This document shows, in pieces, positions 24,855-33,065 of a stretch of DNA of 64,000 bases (position 1 is the first letter of the stretch; every line of letters starts with the position of its first letter). Both the position numbers and the translations under genes were made by a program. The notes below the pieces were generated by a model. It had not been told where the DNA came from. It did no database searches and saw only the letters and a program-made list of their open reading frames with translations. The DNA lies in NCBI RefSeq assembly GCF_900149705.1, contig NZ_LT703001.1, forward strand, positions 62,001 through 126,000, written 5' to 3'. The DNA comes from Sphingorhabdus sp. Alg231-15. GTDB lineage: Bacteria; Pseudomonadota; Alphaproteobacteria; Sphingomonadales; Sphingomonadaceae.

Positions 24855-25868
24855 ATGTCTGCAACAGTCCACCATTTGGGTCGTGAATCTACCCCGTCGC
24901 TAGAACCGCTAATGGCGCTTGTCGCCAGTGATATGAATCAGGTGAACAGCGTGATTCTCGATCGGATGCAATCGGAAATCCCATTGATCCCCGAGTTGGC
25001 TGGTCATCTGATCGCTGGCGGAGGGAAACGGATGCGGCCGATGTTGACCTTGGCTGCTGCCAAGTTGATCGGCTATGAAGGGGATCGGCATTTCAAACTA
25101 GCGGCTGCGGTTGAGTTTATCCATACGGCGACGTTGTTGCACGATGATGTCGTCGACGGTTCCGACCTTAGACGCGGCAAGACCACTGCCAATCTGGTTT
25201 TCGGAAACCCGGCCACGGTGTTGGTGGGTGACTTTTTGTTCAGTCGTTCATTTGAATTGATGGTGGAAGATGGATCGCTCAAGGTTCTGAAAATCCTCTC
25301 CAGCGCATCTGCGATTATTGCGGAAGGTGAGGTCAACCAGCTGACCGCCCAACGCAAGATTGACACCAGCGAAGATCGTTATCTCGACATCATCGGTTCG
25401 AAAACTGCGGCGCTTTTCGCAGCGGCAAGTCGCATTTCAGCCGTTGTTGCGGAACGAGATGAAGAAACTGAATTGGCGCTGGACAGCTATGGCCGTAATC
25501 TCGGTGTTGCTTTTCAGCTGGTTGATGATGCCATCGACTATTCATCGGACAGCAAAACCATGGGTAAAGATGCGGGCGATGATTTCCGTGAAGGAAAAGT
25601 CACATTGCCGGTTATATTGGCTTATGCGCGCGGCGATGACGCGGATCGCAAATTCTGGAAAGACGCGATTATCGGACACAGAACATCTGATGATGATCTC
25701 AATTTTGCAACGGAATTGCTCAAGAAAACTGGTGCGATTGATGACACGATCTCCCGCGCCCGCCATTATGGGCAACGGGCGATAGATGCCTTGGGCGCTT
25801 TCCCTTCCGGTAAAGCGAAGGCGGCGATGACTGAAGCAGTTGAATTTGCGATATCACGCGCTTATTGA
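24855..25868 (+). CDS. ispB: Long-chain polyprenyl diphosphate synthase
   Basis: A 337-residue trans-prenyltransferase that builds the ubiquinone side chain from isopentenyl diphosphate. The first aspartate-rich motif is LLHDDVVDGSDLRRGK and the second is QLVDDAIDYSSD; GGGKRMRPMLTLAAAKL is the conserved upstream arginine region. Small residues before the first motif fit a long product; sphingomonads normally make ubiquinone-10, so decaprenyl is likely (inference). The next gene, an NDUFS4-like complex I subunit, starts 26 bases later on the same strand. Confidence 0.9.
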   Translation: MSATVHHLGRESTPSLEPLMALVASDMNQVNSVILDRMQSEIPLIPELAGHLIAGGGKRMRPMLTLAAAKLIGYEGDRHFKLAAAVEFIHTATLLHDDVVDGSDLRRGKTTANLVFGNPATVLVGDFLFSRSFELMVEDGSLKVLKILSSASAIIAEGEVNQLTAQRKIDTSEDRYLDIIGSKTAALFAAASRISAVVAERDEETELALDSYGRNLGVAFQLVDDAIDYSSDSKTMGKDAGDDFREGKVTLPVILAYARGDDADRKFWKDAIIGHRTSDDDLNFATELLKKTGAIDDTISRARHYGQRAIDALGAFPSGKAKAAMTEAVEFAISRAY

Positions 25869-25894
25869 GGCGATCATCAACTAAGGAAAATGTG

Positions 25895-26173
25895 ATGGCC
25901 GCACGGATTTATCAAATACCCATGAACGCTATGCAGTCAGGCAGAGCCCTGACCGATAAATGGGTACTGGAATTTGAACCGTCGGAAGCCCGCAAAGCTG
26001 ATGCGCTGACCGGTTGGGCCGGGTCTGGCGATACGCAGCGGCAGGTCACTATGAAATTTCCCACCGTAGATGCGGCAAAAGCTTATGCTGACAAATATGG
26101 TATCAGCTATACCGTCGTGCCAACGCCTCACAAAACTCTAAAATTACAAGCGTATGCGGATAATTTTCGATAG
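25895..26173 (+). CDS. NDUFS4-like complex I accessory subunit
   Basis: A 92-residue protein of the ETC complex I subunit family (NDUFS4/AQDQ), a supernumerary subunit shared by alphaproteobacterial and mitochondrial NADH dehydrogenases. Key parts are ARIYQIPMNAMQSGRALTDKWVLEFEP, the conserved LTGWAGSGDTQRQVTMKFPT and AKAYADKYGISYTVV. The ATG at 25895 has AAGGA seven bases upstream; a start ten codons earlier would overlap the polyprenyl synthase stop and add an unlikely tail. Confidence 0.9.
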   Translation: MAARIYQIPMNAMQSGRALTDKWVLEFEPSEARKADALTGWAGSGDTQRQVTMKFPTVDAAKAYADKYGISYTVVPTPHKTLKLQAYADNFR

Positions 26174-26182
26174 ATTTACCGT

Positions 26183-26710
26183 CTAACGAGGCTGGAGAAG
26201 CAACAATAGTCTAACGTCGATTGCAGCACCTTCGATACGCTTGCGCTCGATAAAGCTTCCCAAGTCCGGCAGTGCAATGCGATGCACTGTGATATTCTCA
26301 CCTTCAACACCGCCACCATCGCCAGTTTTGATCAGGTCGCTAGCTTTGAACAGAGAGAAGCTCTCTGACACCATGCCCGGAGAGGAATAAAACTCCCCAC
26401 AATCTTCCATTGTTTCTGCGCGATATCCGGTTTCCTCTTCCAGTTCCCGGATCGCAGCGATCGAGGCATCTTCATCGCTATTGTCATCTCCATCCCCGAC
26501 GAGGCCAGCTGGTAGCTCAATGCAGTTTTTGCCAAGTGGCACCCGATATTGCTCTACCAAGAGAACATGATCGTTTTCTATTGCAAGAATAACTGCGGCG
26601 CGTATCCCTCGGCTGCGGGATACATATTCCCAGCGGCCTTGCCGTTTGGCCGTGATGAAACGGCCTTCCCACATTGTCTCGATGGGTGCGTCAGCATCAA
26701 TATTGCTCAA
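26183..26710 (-). CDS. NUDIX hydrolase, ADP-ribose pyrophosphatase-like
   Basis: A 175-residue NUDIX enzyme. The NUDIX box is complete: Gly, five residues (DDNSD), Glu, seven residues (DASIAAI), then RELEEETGY. It is preceded by IELPAGL as in ADP-ribose or nucleotide-sugar pyrophosphatases, and followed by CGEFYSSPGMVSESF, also typical of that group. The start is a TTG that overlaps the stop of the upstream TPM gene (TTGA), placing it at the end of the lemA/TPM operon. The substrate is a prediction from family resemblance. Confidence 0.85.
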   Translation of the reverse strand: MSNIDADAPIETMWEGRFITAKRQGRWEYVSRSRGIRAAVILAIENDHVLLVEQYRVPLGKNCIELPAGLVGDGDDNSDEDASIAAIRELEEETGYRAETMEDCGEFYSSPGMVSESFSLFKASDLIKTGDGGGVEGENITVHRIALPDLGSFIERKRIEGAAIDVRLLLLLQPR

Positions 26711-27393
26711 AGCTCGATCAACCGATCCGGTAGTTCATTGGGGTTGTGGTCGGTTTTGGGGAAATGTTCGTGAAGAACAACACCGACATGCTGGACAGCG
26801 GCGGCCATTCCTTTGCCGGGCTGACCGGCGCGAATTTCATCGATCAGCGCAACCATAGCGTCGCCCCAAACTTCTGGCGAAACCTTCTCGGCAATCGCCG
26901 CATCTGCTACTATTTCAGCGCGATGCTCTTTCAACGAAACGTAAATCAAAATCCCTGTCAGACCGATAGTCCGGCGTTCGGCACCCACCTTGAAAAAATC
27001 AATTGCGCGCCTGCGCACGCGTCGCTGCTTGGTTGCTTTTGGCGTTACCAGAAGGCGCAATGGCATCCATGCAAACAGATAGCGCATGATCAGAAACAAA
27101 GTAACGCTGGCAATAAAGAGTATCGCCATCATCTCGCCAGCCGTCGTGAAATCCTGTTCCCATCCACCAAACAGACCAGTGATGATCGACTGATAAAAGG
27201 CTGGAAAAATGGCCAGTGTTGACAGAAACAAAAATGTCATTCCAATTGCCCAATGCAATCCCGCGTCGTGATATTTGTCCGAAAGATCGGTTACGATTGT
27301 GACAATTTCTCCATCAGTAGATTTCTCGGCCTCGCCGACGGCTTCGGTGACTAGCTTGTGGTCCGCCTCGGAAAGCTGATTTACTTTTTTCAT
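26707..27393 (-). CDS. TPM-domain membrane protein
   Basis: A 228-residue protein. A short N-terminal TPM-like segment (EADHKLVTEAVGEAEKSTDGEIVTIVTDLSDKYHDAGL) is followed by two hydrophobic segments, a basic loop (ATKQRRVRRRAIDFF) and a second TPM-like part (GILIYVSLKEHRAEIVADAAIAEKV). The start is the ATG at 27393, six bases behind GGGAGG and overlapping the TAA of the upstream gene (TAATG); an ATG two codons earlier sits directly on the Shine-Dalgarno. Third TPM protein in a row and the only one embedded mid-chain in the membrane. Confidence 0.85.
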   Translation of the reverse strand: MKKVNQLSEADHKLVTEAVGEAEKSTDGEIVTIVTDLSDKYHDAGLHWAIGMTFLFLSTLAIFPAFYQSIITGLFGGWEQDFTTAGEMMAILFIASVTLFLIMRYLFAWMPLRLLVTPKATKQRRVRRRAIDFFKVGAERRTIGLTGILIYVSLKEHRAEIVADAAIAEKVSPEVWGDAMVALIDEIRAGQPGKGMAAAVQHVGVVLHEHFPKTDHNPNELPDRLIEL

Positions 27394-28196
27394 TACCATC
27401 CTCCCGATGCGCCACCGCCGCCGAAGCTGCCTCCGCCGCCACTAAATCCGCCGCCGCCGAAGCCGCCGCTACTAAATCCTCCGCCGGAACTTCCCCATCC
27501 ACTGGAACCGCTGCCGCCGCCCCAGATCACGACCGGACCTGCGCCACCGCGATATCGTCTCCCGCCGCGAGAGCTGGAGATGGACATAACGATAATTACG
27601 ATCCCGACGATGATCCAGAATAGTATAAGTCCGCCTTCTCCGTCATTGGCCCGCTCACGCTGTTGGACGAACGCTTGGGAGGCAATAGCGCGTGCCTCTT
27701 CCTCCGGCAGAGCGAGGTGCGTGACAATCCTGTCGACGCCGGCTTCGATCCCTCCTGCCATGTTTCCATCGCGAAAGCGCGGGAGGATTTCGTTCTGAAT
27801 AATAATCCCGGATAGGGCATCGGTCATAACCCCTTCCAGGCCATAGCCGACCTCTATCCGGACTTTCCGCTCATTCGGAGCAACCAGCAATATGATGCCA
27901 TTATCTTTTTCCGCTTCACCATCGCCATCTTGTCCGATGCCCCAAGTTCGGCCAAGTTGGTAGCCATAGTCGGCAATGTCATAGCCTTGGAGATCGGGCG
28001 TGGTAGCAACCACCATCTGCCGGTTTGAATTGACTTCCAGAGCTTCCAGCTTGGCGGCTATTGCAGCCTCCTGTGCAGGATCAAGCAGATTGGCCTGATC
28101 GACTACACGGCCGGTCAGCTCAGGGAAGCTTTGCGCCGTGGCAGGCACCGAAAGCGCACATAATACTAAAATGAACATAGAGCGTATCAGTTTCAT
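27393..28196 (-). CDS. TPM-domain protein of the YgcG type with glycine-rich tail
   Basis: A 267-residue protein with a signal peptide (ending near PATAQS), a TPM domain (ELTGRVVDQANLLDPAQEAAIAAKLEALE, VATTPDLQGYDIADYGYQLGRTWGIG, then NGIILLVAPNERKVRIEVGYGLEGVMTDA), one membrane helix at about 203-222 (LILFWIIVGIVIIVM), and a C-terminal Gly/Ser-rich repeat region ending SGGW. The domain is outside the membrane and the glycine tail in the cytoplasm. TPM proteins are linked to photosystem repair in plants and envelope stability in bacteria. Its start overlaps the upstream TPM lipoprotein stop (ATGA). Confidence 0.9.
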   Translation of the reverse strand: MKLIRSMFILVLCALSVPATAQSFPELTGRVVDQANLLDPAQEAAIAAKLEALEVNSNRQMVVATTPDLQGYDIADYGYQLGRTWGIGQDGDGEAEKDNGIILLVAPNERKVRIEVGYGLEGVMTDALSGIIIQNEILPRFRDGNMAGGIEAGVDRIVTHLALPEEEARAIASQAFVQQRERANDGEGGLILFWIIVGIVIIVMSISSSRGGRRYRGGAGPVVIWGGGSGSSGWGSSGGGFSSGGFGGGGFSGGGGSFGGGGASGGW

Positions 28197-28780
28197 GAAG
28201 CCAGTTTCTCCTCGGAAGCCGTTGATGGCTCGTTATCATTCAGTTCGATGGTGGGACTCATCTGCATTTTGGCAATCAAGTTGTTTGCTCCTGCCATTAT
28301 GCCCTCTTGGAACTTACCATCGCGGAATTCAGGTAGTATATTGTCTCTGATCACTTTGGCACAAAAAGGATCGTTTAGTGATCCCTCCAGCCCATAGCCG
28401 ACCTCAATTCTTACCTTTCTTTCATTCGGAGCCACTAACAGGATAACCCCGTCATCACGCTTCGAATGGCCTAAACGCCAACCTCTGCCCAAGCGCAAAG
28501 AATAGTCCGCAATCGACATTCCATCGAGGCTATCTGTTGTCGCAACAACAAATTGTGGCCCCGTCTCCCTTTCAAGCTGAGCAAGCCTCGTGGCCAACAG
28601 CTTTTCTGCCTCCTCATCAAGCAGCCCGGCTTGGTCAACCACTCTACCGGTCAGTTGCAAAGACGGTTCTGTATCATCCTTCTCGCTTTCATCCGGTGAT
28701 ACGGATGTCGGACTACACCCGCTCATGACAAATGCGCTTAGCGTGATTGCAGAAAACCGTGCTAAACCGTTTTCGATCAC
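28193..28780 (-). CDS. TPM-domain lipoprotein
   Basis: A 195-residue protein with a lipobox (FVMSGCSPTS, Cys near residue 22) and one TPM domain almost parallel to that of the next gene: LTGRVVDQAGLLDEEAEKLLATRLAQLE, VATTDSLDGMSIADYSLRLGRGWRLG, then DGVILLVAPNERKVRIEVGYGLEGSLND. It lacks the membrane helix and glycine tail, and looks like a duplicated, lipid-anchored copy. The start is GTG, three bases after the lemA stop. Second gene of the operon. Confidence 0.88.
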   Translation of the reverse strand: MIENGLARFSAITLSAFVMSGCSPTSVSPDESEKDDTEPSLQLTGRVVDQAGLLDEEAEKLLATRLAQLERETGPQFVVATTDSLDGMSIADYSLRLGRGWRLGHSKRDDGVILLVAPNERKVRIEVGYGLEGSLNDPFCAKVIRDNILPEFRDGKFQEGIMAGANNLIAKMQMSPTIELNDNEPSTASEEKLAS

Positions 28781-28783
28781 CGT

Positions 28784-29374
28784 TTAAAAGGCGACCGTTG
28801 GGGCTTCATCTGCGCCTTCAGAGGTAGCGGCAAATGGTTCCATCGGCTCTGCACCATGTATGATTTTTGCGCCGATAATATCGGGGAAGGTCCGGATGGT
28901 TGTATTATACTGTCGGACCGCCTCGTTATAGTCGCGGCGCGCCACATTGATGCGGTTCTCTGTGCCTTCAATCTGGCTTTGTAGAGCAAGGAAATTTTGG
29001 TTGGACTGTATGTTTGGATAAGCCTCAACGGTCGCAAGAAGGCGGCCAAGATTCTGGGTTAGAGCACCTTGAGCTGCAGCATATTCCTGAATTTTTGATG
29101 CATCACCAAGATCGTCAGCATTAACCTGAATGGAAGTCGCCTTCGCGCGCGCTTCGACTACGCCAGTAAGAATTTCCTGTTCGCTAGCAGCCGCTCCCTT
29201 AACTGTGTTGACAAGATTTTCGATCAGATCAGCGCGGCGTTGATAAGTGCTTTCAACATCGGCCCATTTTGCCTTGGCCTGCTCTTCCGCCGTTGGGACG
29301 CTGTTAATGCCGCAGGCACTGAGCGCTAGAGCCAAAACCGGTACCATCAAAAATTTAGTTATCTTGCCACGCAT
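28784..29374 (-). CDS. LemA family lipoprotein
   Basis: A 196-residue LemA protein: lipobox ALSACGINS near residue 22, then the helical LemA core (KAKWADVESTYQRRADLIENLVNTVKGAAASEQEIL, then LGRLLATVEAYPNIQSNQNFLALQSQIEGTENRINVARRDYNEAVRQYNT), the most conserved segment of the family. In many bacteria LemA genes sit beside TPM (YgcG) genes, as here. The role is unknown; an envelope function is assumed. GGGAGAG lies ahead of the ATG. First gene of the operon, divergent from mscL. Confidence 0.93.
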   Translation of the reverse strand: MRGKITKFLMVPVLALALSACGINSVPTAEEQAKAKWADVESTYQRRADLIENLVNTVKGAAASEQEILTGVVEARAKATSIQVNADDLGDASKIQEYAAAQGALTQNLGRLLATVEAYPNIQSNQNFLALQSQIEGTENRINVARRDYNEAVRQYNTTIRTFPDIIGAKIIHGAEPMEPFAATSEGADEAPTVAF

Positions 29375-29516
29375 GTTGATTCTCTCCCACGTTCAGTTGA
29401 TCGCCTCATCAAATGTAAAAATAGGTACGAAAACAGGGAATTGCAATGACTTCCCTCGACAATTCGGAGCTTTTCAGGCATTTAACCATCTTCTTACGGG
29501 GAAGAGGAGTATTGCT

Positions 29517-29936
29517 ATGTTTGCAGAATTTAAAGAGTTTATCCTGAAAGGCAATGTGCTGGATTTGGCAGTTGCGGTCATCATCGGTGCGGCATTTGCC
29601 ACTATTACAACATCATTGACTGAAGACGTGATCATGCCGATTGTAAGCGCGATTTTCGGTACACCAGATTTCTCCAAAATGTTCATTTTGCTCGCCACAC
29701 CACCAGCGGAATTGGCGGGATCAACCGACTATGCTGCGCTGAAAGAAGCAGGTGTTCCTATGTTGGGTTGGGGGCAATTCCTGACTGTTGTGATCAACTT
29801 TGTGATCCTGGCATTCATTATCTTCATGATAGTGCGCTACGCTAACAAGGTCGTGAAAAAGGCTGAAGAAGAAGCTCCTTCCGGTCCAAGCGAAATTGAT
29901 CTATTGACTGAAATTCGCGATAATCTGAAAAAATAG
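29517..29936 (+). CDS. mscL: Large-conductance mechanosensitive channel
   Basis: A 139-residue channel that opens under membrane tension to release solutes on osmotic downshock. It begins MFAEFKEFILKGNVLDLAVAVIIGAAF, the amphipathic helix and pore helix TM1 of MscL. TM2 is FLTVVINFVILAFIIFMIVRYANKV, and the C-terminal helix is EIDLLTEIRDNLKK. The start at 29517 follows GAAGAGGAG; longer in-frame extensions upstream are not coding. Monocistronic, followed by a terminator. Confidence 0.97.
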   Translation: MFAEFKEFILKGNVLDLAVAVIIGAAFATITTSLTEDVIMPIVSAIFGTPDFSKMFILLATPPAELAGSTDYAALKEAGVPMLGWGQFLTVVINFVILAFIIFMIVRYANKVVKKAEEEAPSGPSEIDLLTEIRDNLKK

Positions 29937-29968
29937 TCACTAATTCAGTCGCTTAGAAGCGATATTTG

Positions 29969-30004
29969 TGGGCGTGGATAGCAATATCCGCGCCCATATT
30001 TTTG
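29969..30004 (+). terminator. Terminator after mscL
   Basis: A 12-pair stem (TGGGCGTGGATA with TATCCGCGCCCA, one G-U pair) closed by a GCAA tetraloop and followed by TATTTTTG. It ends mscL transcription about 40 bases before the start of the tmRNA gene. Confidence 0.88.
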
Positions 30005-30042
30005 CGGCATTCTCTTTTCATTCAGGATTAAGCGCTTATATA

Positions 30043-30436
30043 GGGCCTGTCTGCTTCGGCGGACTATGGTGATAAATTGTGATGTGCAATAGGCACAACG
30101 GACCCGGGGGCAGTACCCGGCGGCTCCACCATTTGAGATGTTTTCAGACATCTTGGTTGATGGGGCCGAACCAGGATCGACGTGTGTTGAAAAGCATTAT
30201 TTTTACCCGGCCTGAGTATGCCGTGATTGCTCAAAAACTATAAGTGCAAACGATAACGAAGCACTCGCAGTAGCGGCTTAAGCCAACGACCTCACGGTTG
30301 TAACTTAAGAAGTTAAAGCGCGGTTGGACCCACCGGGCAACAGAAGGGATACCGGCGGCCTGGGGGTGCCGAGCAACAGAAACCCCCAACCTTCAAAAAA
30401 CGCTGAGCACCGAGCAACAGAAGTTTCGACATGCGT
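30043..30436 (+). ncRNA. ssrA: Permuted two-piece transfer-messenger RNA
   Basis: The alphaproteobacterial circularly permuted form. The acceptor piece comes first and ends in CCGGGGGCAGTACCCGG (T-arm with 7-base loop) and CGGCTCCACCA at 30121-30131. A spacer (30132-30161, with an AGATG/CATCT hairpin) is removed in processing. The coding piece begins GGGGCCGAACCAGG at 30162; GGGGCCG pairs with CGGCTCC to form the acceptor stem. The reading frame resumes at GCA 30246 and encodes ANDNEALAVAA then TAA (30279-30281), the degradation tag added to stalled proteins. The 3' part carries three copies of GCAACAGAA (30337, 30373, 30414). Both outer ends are approximate; a TTATAT box lies at about 30037. 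Confidence 0.93.
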
Positions 30437-30445
30437 CGGCGTGGG

Positions 30446-30676
30446 TTAGTAATCCTCACCGAAGTTTTTGTGATATTCGATGGCTTCGAGCATTTTGGCA
30501 CCAGCCATGAATACGGACCCTGTACAGGCGAGAAAAAGCAGGATGCCGCCAAAGCCAGGATATTGAACAAGATAGTCCTCACCCCGTGCAATTGCGCCTG
30601 TTGCCAGCGCATAAGTAATCAGAAACGCTTCAAATTTCGTCTTGATGATGAACAAGCGTTTGAATTTTTTCCACAT
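30446..30676 (-). CDS. Small conserved-looking membrane protein
   Basis: A 76-residue protein. It begins with a basic segment (MWKKFKRLFIIKTKFEAFLI), followed by YALATGAIARGEDYL and a hydrophobic helix (GFGGILLFLACTGSVFMAGAKML), ending YHKNFGEDY. This looks like a one- or two-pass inner-membrane protein. It does not match a family I can name with certainty, but coding character is good and it ends about ten bases from the tmRNA 3' end in convergent orientation. Function unknown. Confidence 0.7.
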   Translation of the reverse strand: MWKKFKRLFIIKTKFEAFLITYALATGAIARGEDYLVQYPGFGGILLFLACTGSVFMAGAKMLEAIEYHKNFGEDY

Positions 30677-30777
30677 GTAAAAATAGGTAGCAAGGCCTGT
30701 GCCAAGCCCAGAAAAGTGGGAGTTTCTTCATATGCAACATGGTTAACTGTAAGTTAATTCGACACTGCGGAAAGGTA

Positions 30778-32040
30778 TTAGCTTTCTAGCTCTGTCAGTG
30801 CACAGGCCTGCAGCAGCGCCTTGCGCGCATTTTTCACGGTGTCTTGCAAACTGGTATCCAGTAACTGATCGGGAGTAATGGTTTCCGGCCAGTAATTTTC
30901 GACAACCGCAGAGATTGCATCAAGTTTTTCAGGTGTCGCCAGGAAACGTGGATCAATAACATCTGGATCAGCCACAATTCGCAAGCGCAGGCATGCCGGA
31001 CCACCACCGTTGGCCATCGACTGGCGGACATCAACCGGGCATAGGGTCTGGATTGCGCAATTTCCGGCAATCAAATCCTGAAGATAGCTCCAGACAGACG
31101 GTGTCGCTTCTGCCTCGGTCGGCAGGATCAGAGCCATGCCGCCGTCCTTTGGTAGTGTGACGAGCTGCGCATTGAACAAATAGGATTTGATCGCATCCTC
31201 GAGGCTTACTTTGTCCGTTGGAACCGTGATGATCTCCACTTCGGGAAATTTGTACTGTATCTCTGCATATAGTTCTTCGCGATGGGCAAAGGCATCTTCA
31301 TGCGCAAATAAAACGCGCTCGTTAGCGACTGCCACGACATCATTGTGAAACGCACCAGCGGCAATGGCCTTTTCAGACTGCTCCGCAAATATGATGCGAT
31401 CATCAGATAACGCGTGTTTTCTGGCGACGGCCTTACTGGCTTCTTGATGTTGGCGGGCAGGGAAGGGGCCACCGCTTTTGCCATAAACAAATATTTCGAT
31501 CCCGGTCTCACCGTGACTTGCGCACAACCGCATATGGTTGGCTGCACCCTCGTCGCCGAAAGGAGGGGGTACAGGGTTATGAACGGTAAAATTCTGCTGA
31601 TCAGCAAAGGCCAGTTTCAGCTGTGCAAAGATTCCCCGCCATTCATGACTGCGATGTGGCATGGTTTGCAGGTTAGCGGCGGTTAAATGACATTTGCCAT
31701 CTTCGCTGTCGGGGGCAGGAGAGACGGTTGCAGCATTAGCTGCCCACATCGACGATGCTGAATAAGCGGCAGCGCGGATATGCGGTTCTGCGCTGGCGAG
31801 TGTGGTTCCCAGTGCTTTGAGCCAACCGATATTCGGTCGATCGAGAGGCATGAAAAATCCCTGTGCCAACCCCAAATCAATATTGTGACGCATCTTGGCA
31901 ATGCCTTGCAACGCTGCCTCGCGCGGATGAGAGCTTTCACCCGCGTTGGTTGACGAGGCGAGATTGCCGAGGCTGAGGCCGGCATAGTTGTGACTGGGAC
32001 CAATAATCCCGTCAAAATTAATTTCCCGAAGCTTGGTCAT
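30778..32040 (-). CDS. astB: N-succinylarginine dihydrolase
   Basis: A 420-residue enzyme, second step of the arginine succinyltransferase pathway: it converts succinylarginine to succinylornithine, ammonia and CO2. The N-terminus REINFDGIIGPSHNYAGLSLGNLAS is diagnostic, as are FHNDVVAVAN with the catalytic His, and SMANGGGPACLRLRIV with the nucleophile cysteine near the C-terminus. Length is slightly short of the usual 440 but complete. It lies eight bases behind astA. No astC or astD is in the window. Confidence 0.96.
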   Translation of the reverse strand: MTKLREINFDGIIGPSHNYAGLSLGNLASSTNAGESSHPREAALQGIAKMRHNIDLGLAQGFFMPLDRPNIGWLKALGTTLASAEPHIRAAAYSASSMWAANAATVSPAPDSEDGKCHLTAANLQTMPHRSHEWRGIFAQLKLAFADQQNFTVHNPVPPPFGDEGAANHMRLCASHGETGIEIFVYGKSGGPFPARQHQEASKAVARKHALSDDRIIFAEQSEKAIAAGAFHNDVVAVANERVLFAHEDAFAHREELYAEIQYKFPEVEIITVPTDKVSLEDAIKSYLFNAQLVTLPKDGGMALILPTEAEATPSVWSYLQDLIAGNCAIQTLCPVDVRQSMANGGGPACLRLRIVADPDVIDPRFLATPEKLDAISAVVENYWPETITPDQLLDTSLQDTVKNARKALLQACALTELES

Positions 32041-32048
32041 GCTGTTCT

Positions 32049-33065
32049 TTACCTTGGAATATGCCAGATCGTATCGCCTGCCGAGAGGCCGAGATTGGCG
32101 GCTGCATCCTCATCAATTGTCACGCCCCCTTCAACTTCTCCGATAAACGCGTAAGTCGCTTGAAAATCGTGCAAGCGACCGTGCGAAATGATCGATTTCA
32201 GGCCGGCTCCTGATGCGGTGATACCTATGATTTTATCTGATTTTGTGTTTTTAACGCTGGTAACATTGTCGGTTTTGGCAATCATGGTTGGGCCGCCGTC
32301 AAAAATATCGACATATCCATCATAGGAGAAATTCTCGTTCTCCAGCATTCGCATCGCGGCGCGCCCATTGGGATGAGGAATCCCGATGGCGGCACGAGCG
32401 GTTTCACTCAGCATCGCAGTATATATGGGATGTTTGGGCATTAGATCGGCGATGAACTGGTTGCCGTGAATGGCATTGAAATAGTCGGCTTCCTGAAAAC
32501 CCATCCCGAAAAAGCGGCCAGCCAGGCCATCCCAGAACGGCGAGCCACCGGCTTCATCAATCACGCCGCGCAATTCCGCAAACAGGCGATCGCCAAAACG
32601 AGATCGATGTTCCTTGATGAACAAATAGCGGCTGCGTGCGAGCAACATGCCTAGTCCGCCCGCCCGTTCTCCGGGGTGCAGAAATAGGCCGCCAACTTCG
32701 CTTGCGCCTTCCAGATCAGTGACCAACGTCAACATTTGGGCACTGAACGTCCGGTCGAGTTCCTTGCTCGTCTGTGACAATGTGCTGAGGCGATAGGAAT
32801 AGAAGGGCCAGCTCTGCCCGACCATGGTGAAGAGTTGCGACGTCCCGCGTACCGCTCCGGTTTCTACGTTTTCAAGTACCATGACGAACAGGTCGTTTCC
32901 ATGTTCGTCTGTGGTCCGGTCGAAAGCCCGTGTGGAACGCCCAAGCTTGGCGGTTAAGCTATCCTTGTCGGCAGGTAGATTGGTAAAGCCGCCGCCGGTC
33001 AGCTTGGCCATCTCGTAAAGATGCTGCAGGTCATCAATCCGCGCGGCCCGTATCTTAAAACTCAT
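32049..33065 (-). CDS. astA: Arginine N-succinyltransferase
   Basis: A 338-residue GNAT-like enzyme that succinylates arginine from succinyl-CoA, the first step of the AST pathway. It starts IRAARIDDLQHLYEMAKLTGGGFTNLPAD, the family N-terminus, and includes FLHPGERAGGLGMLLARSRYLFI, the acyl-CoA binding region, and FFGMGFQEADYFNAIHGNQFIADLMPKHPIY. Its start overlaps the stop of the upstream M20 hydrolase gene (ATGA); astB follows. The three genes form one operon for arginine catabolism. Confidence 0.95.
   Translation of the reverse strand: MSFKIRAARIDDLQHLYEMAKLTGGGFTNLPADKDSLTAKLGRSTRAFDRTTDEHGNDLFVMVLENVETGAVRGTSQLFTMVGQSWPFYSYRLSTLSQTSKELDRTFSAQMLTLVTDLEGASEVGGLFLHPGERAGGLGMLLARSRYLFIKEHRSRFGDRLFAELRGVIDEAGGSPFWDGLAGRFFGMGFQEADYFNAIHGNQFIADLMPKHPIYTAMLSETARAAIGIPHPNGRAAMRMLENENFSYDGYVDIFDGGPTMIAKTDNVTSVKNTKSDKIIGITASGAGLKSIISHGRLHDFQATYAFIGEVEGGVTIDEDAAANLGLSAGDTIWHIPR

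Noticed and set aside
27400-27560. Dense GGN/CCN triplet region considered as a DNA repeat.
   Set aside because: It encodes the Gly/Ser-rich tail of the YgcG-type TPM protein on the minus strand.
30337-30422. Three short GCAACAGAA repeats considered as a CRISPR-like or mobile repeat.
   Set aside because: They are 9 bases long, unevenly spaced and lie inside the tmRNA coding piece, where they fit RNA structure.
30313-30612. Minus-strand open frame of about 99 codons.
   Set aside because: It runs through the tmRNA coding piece and out of frame across the small membrane gene.
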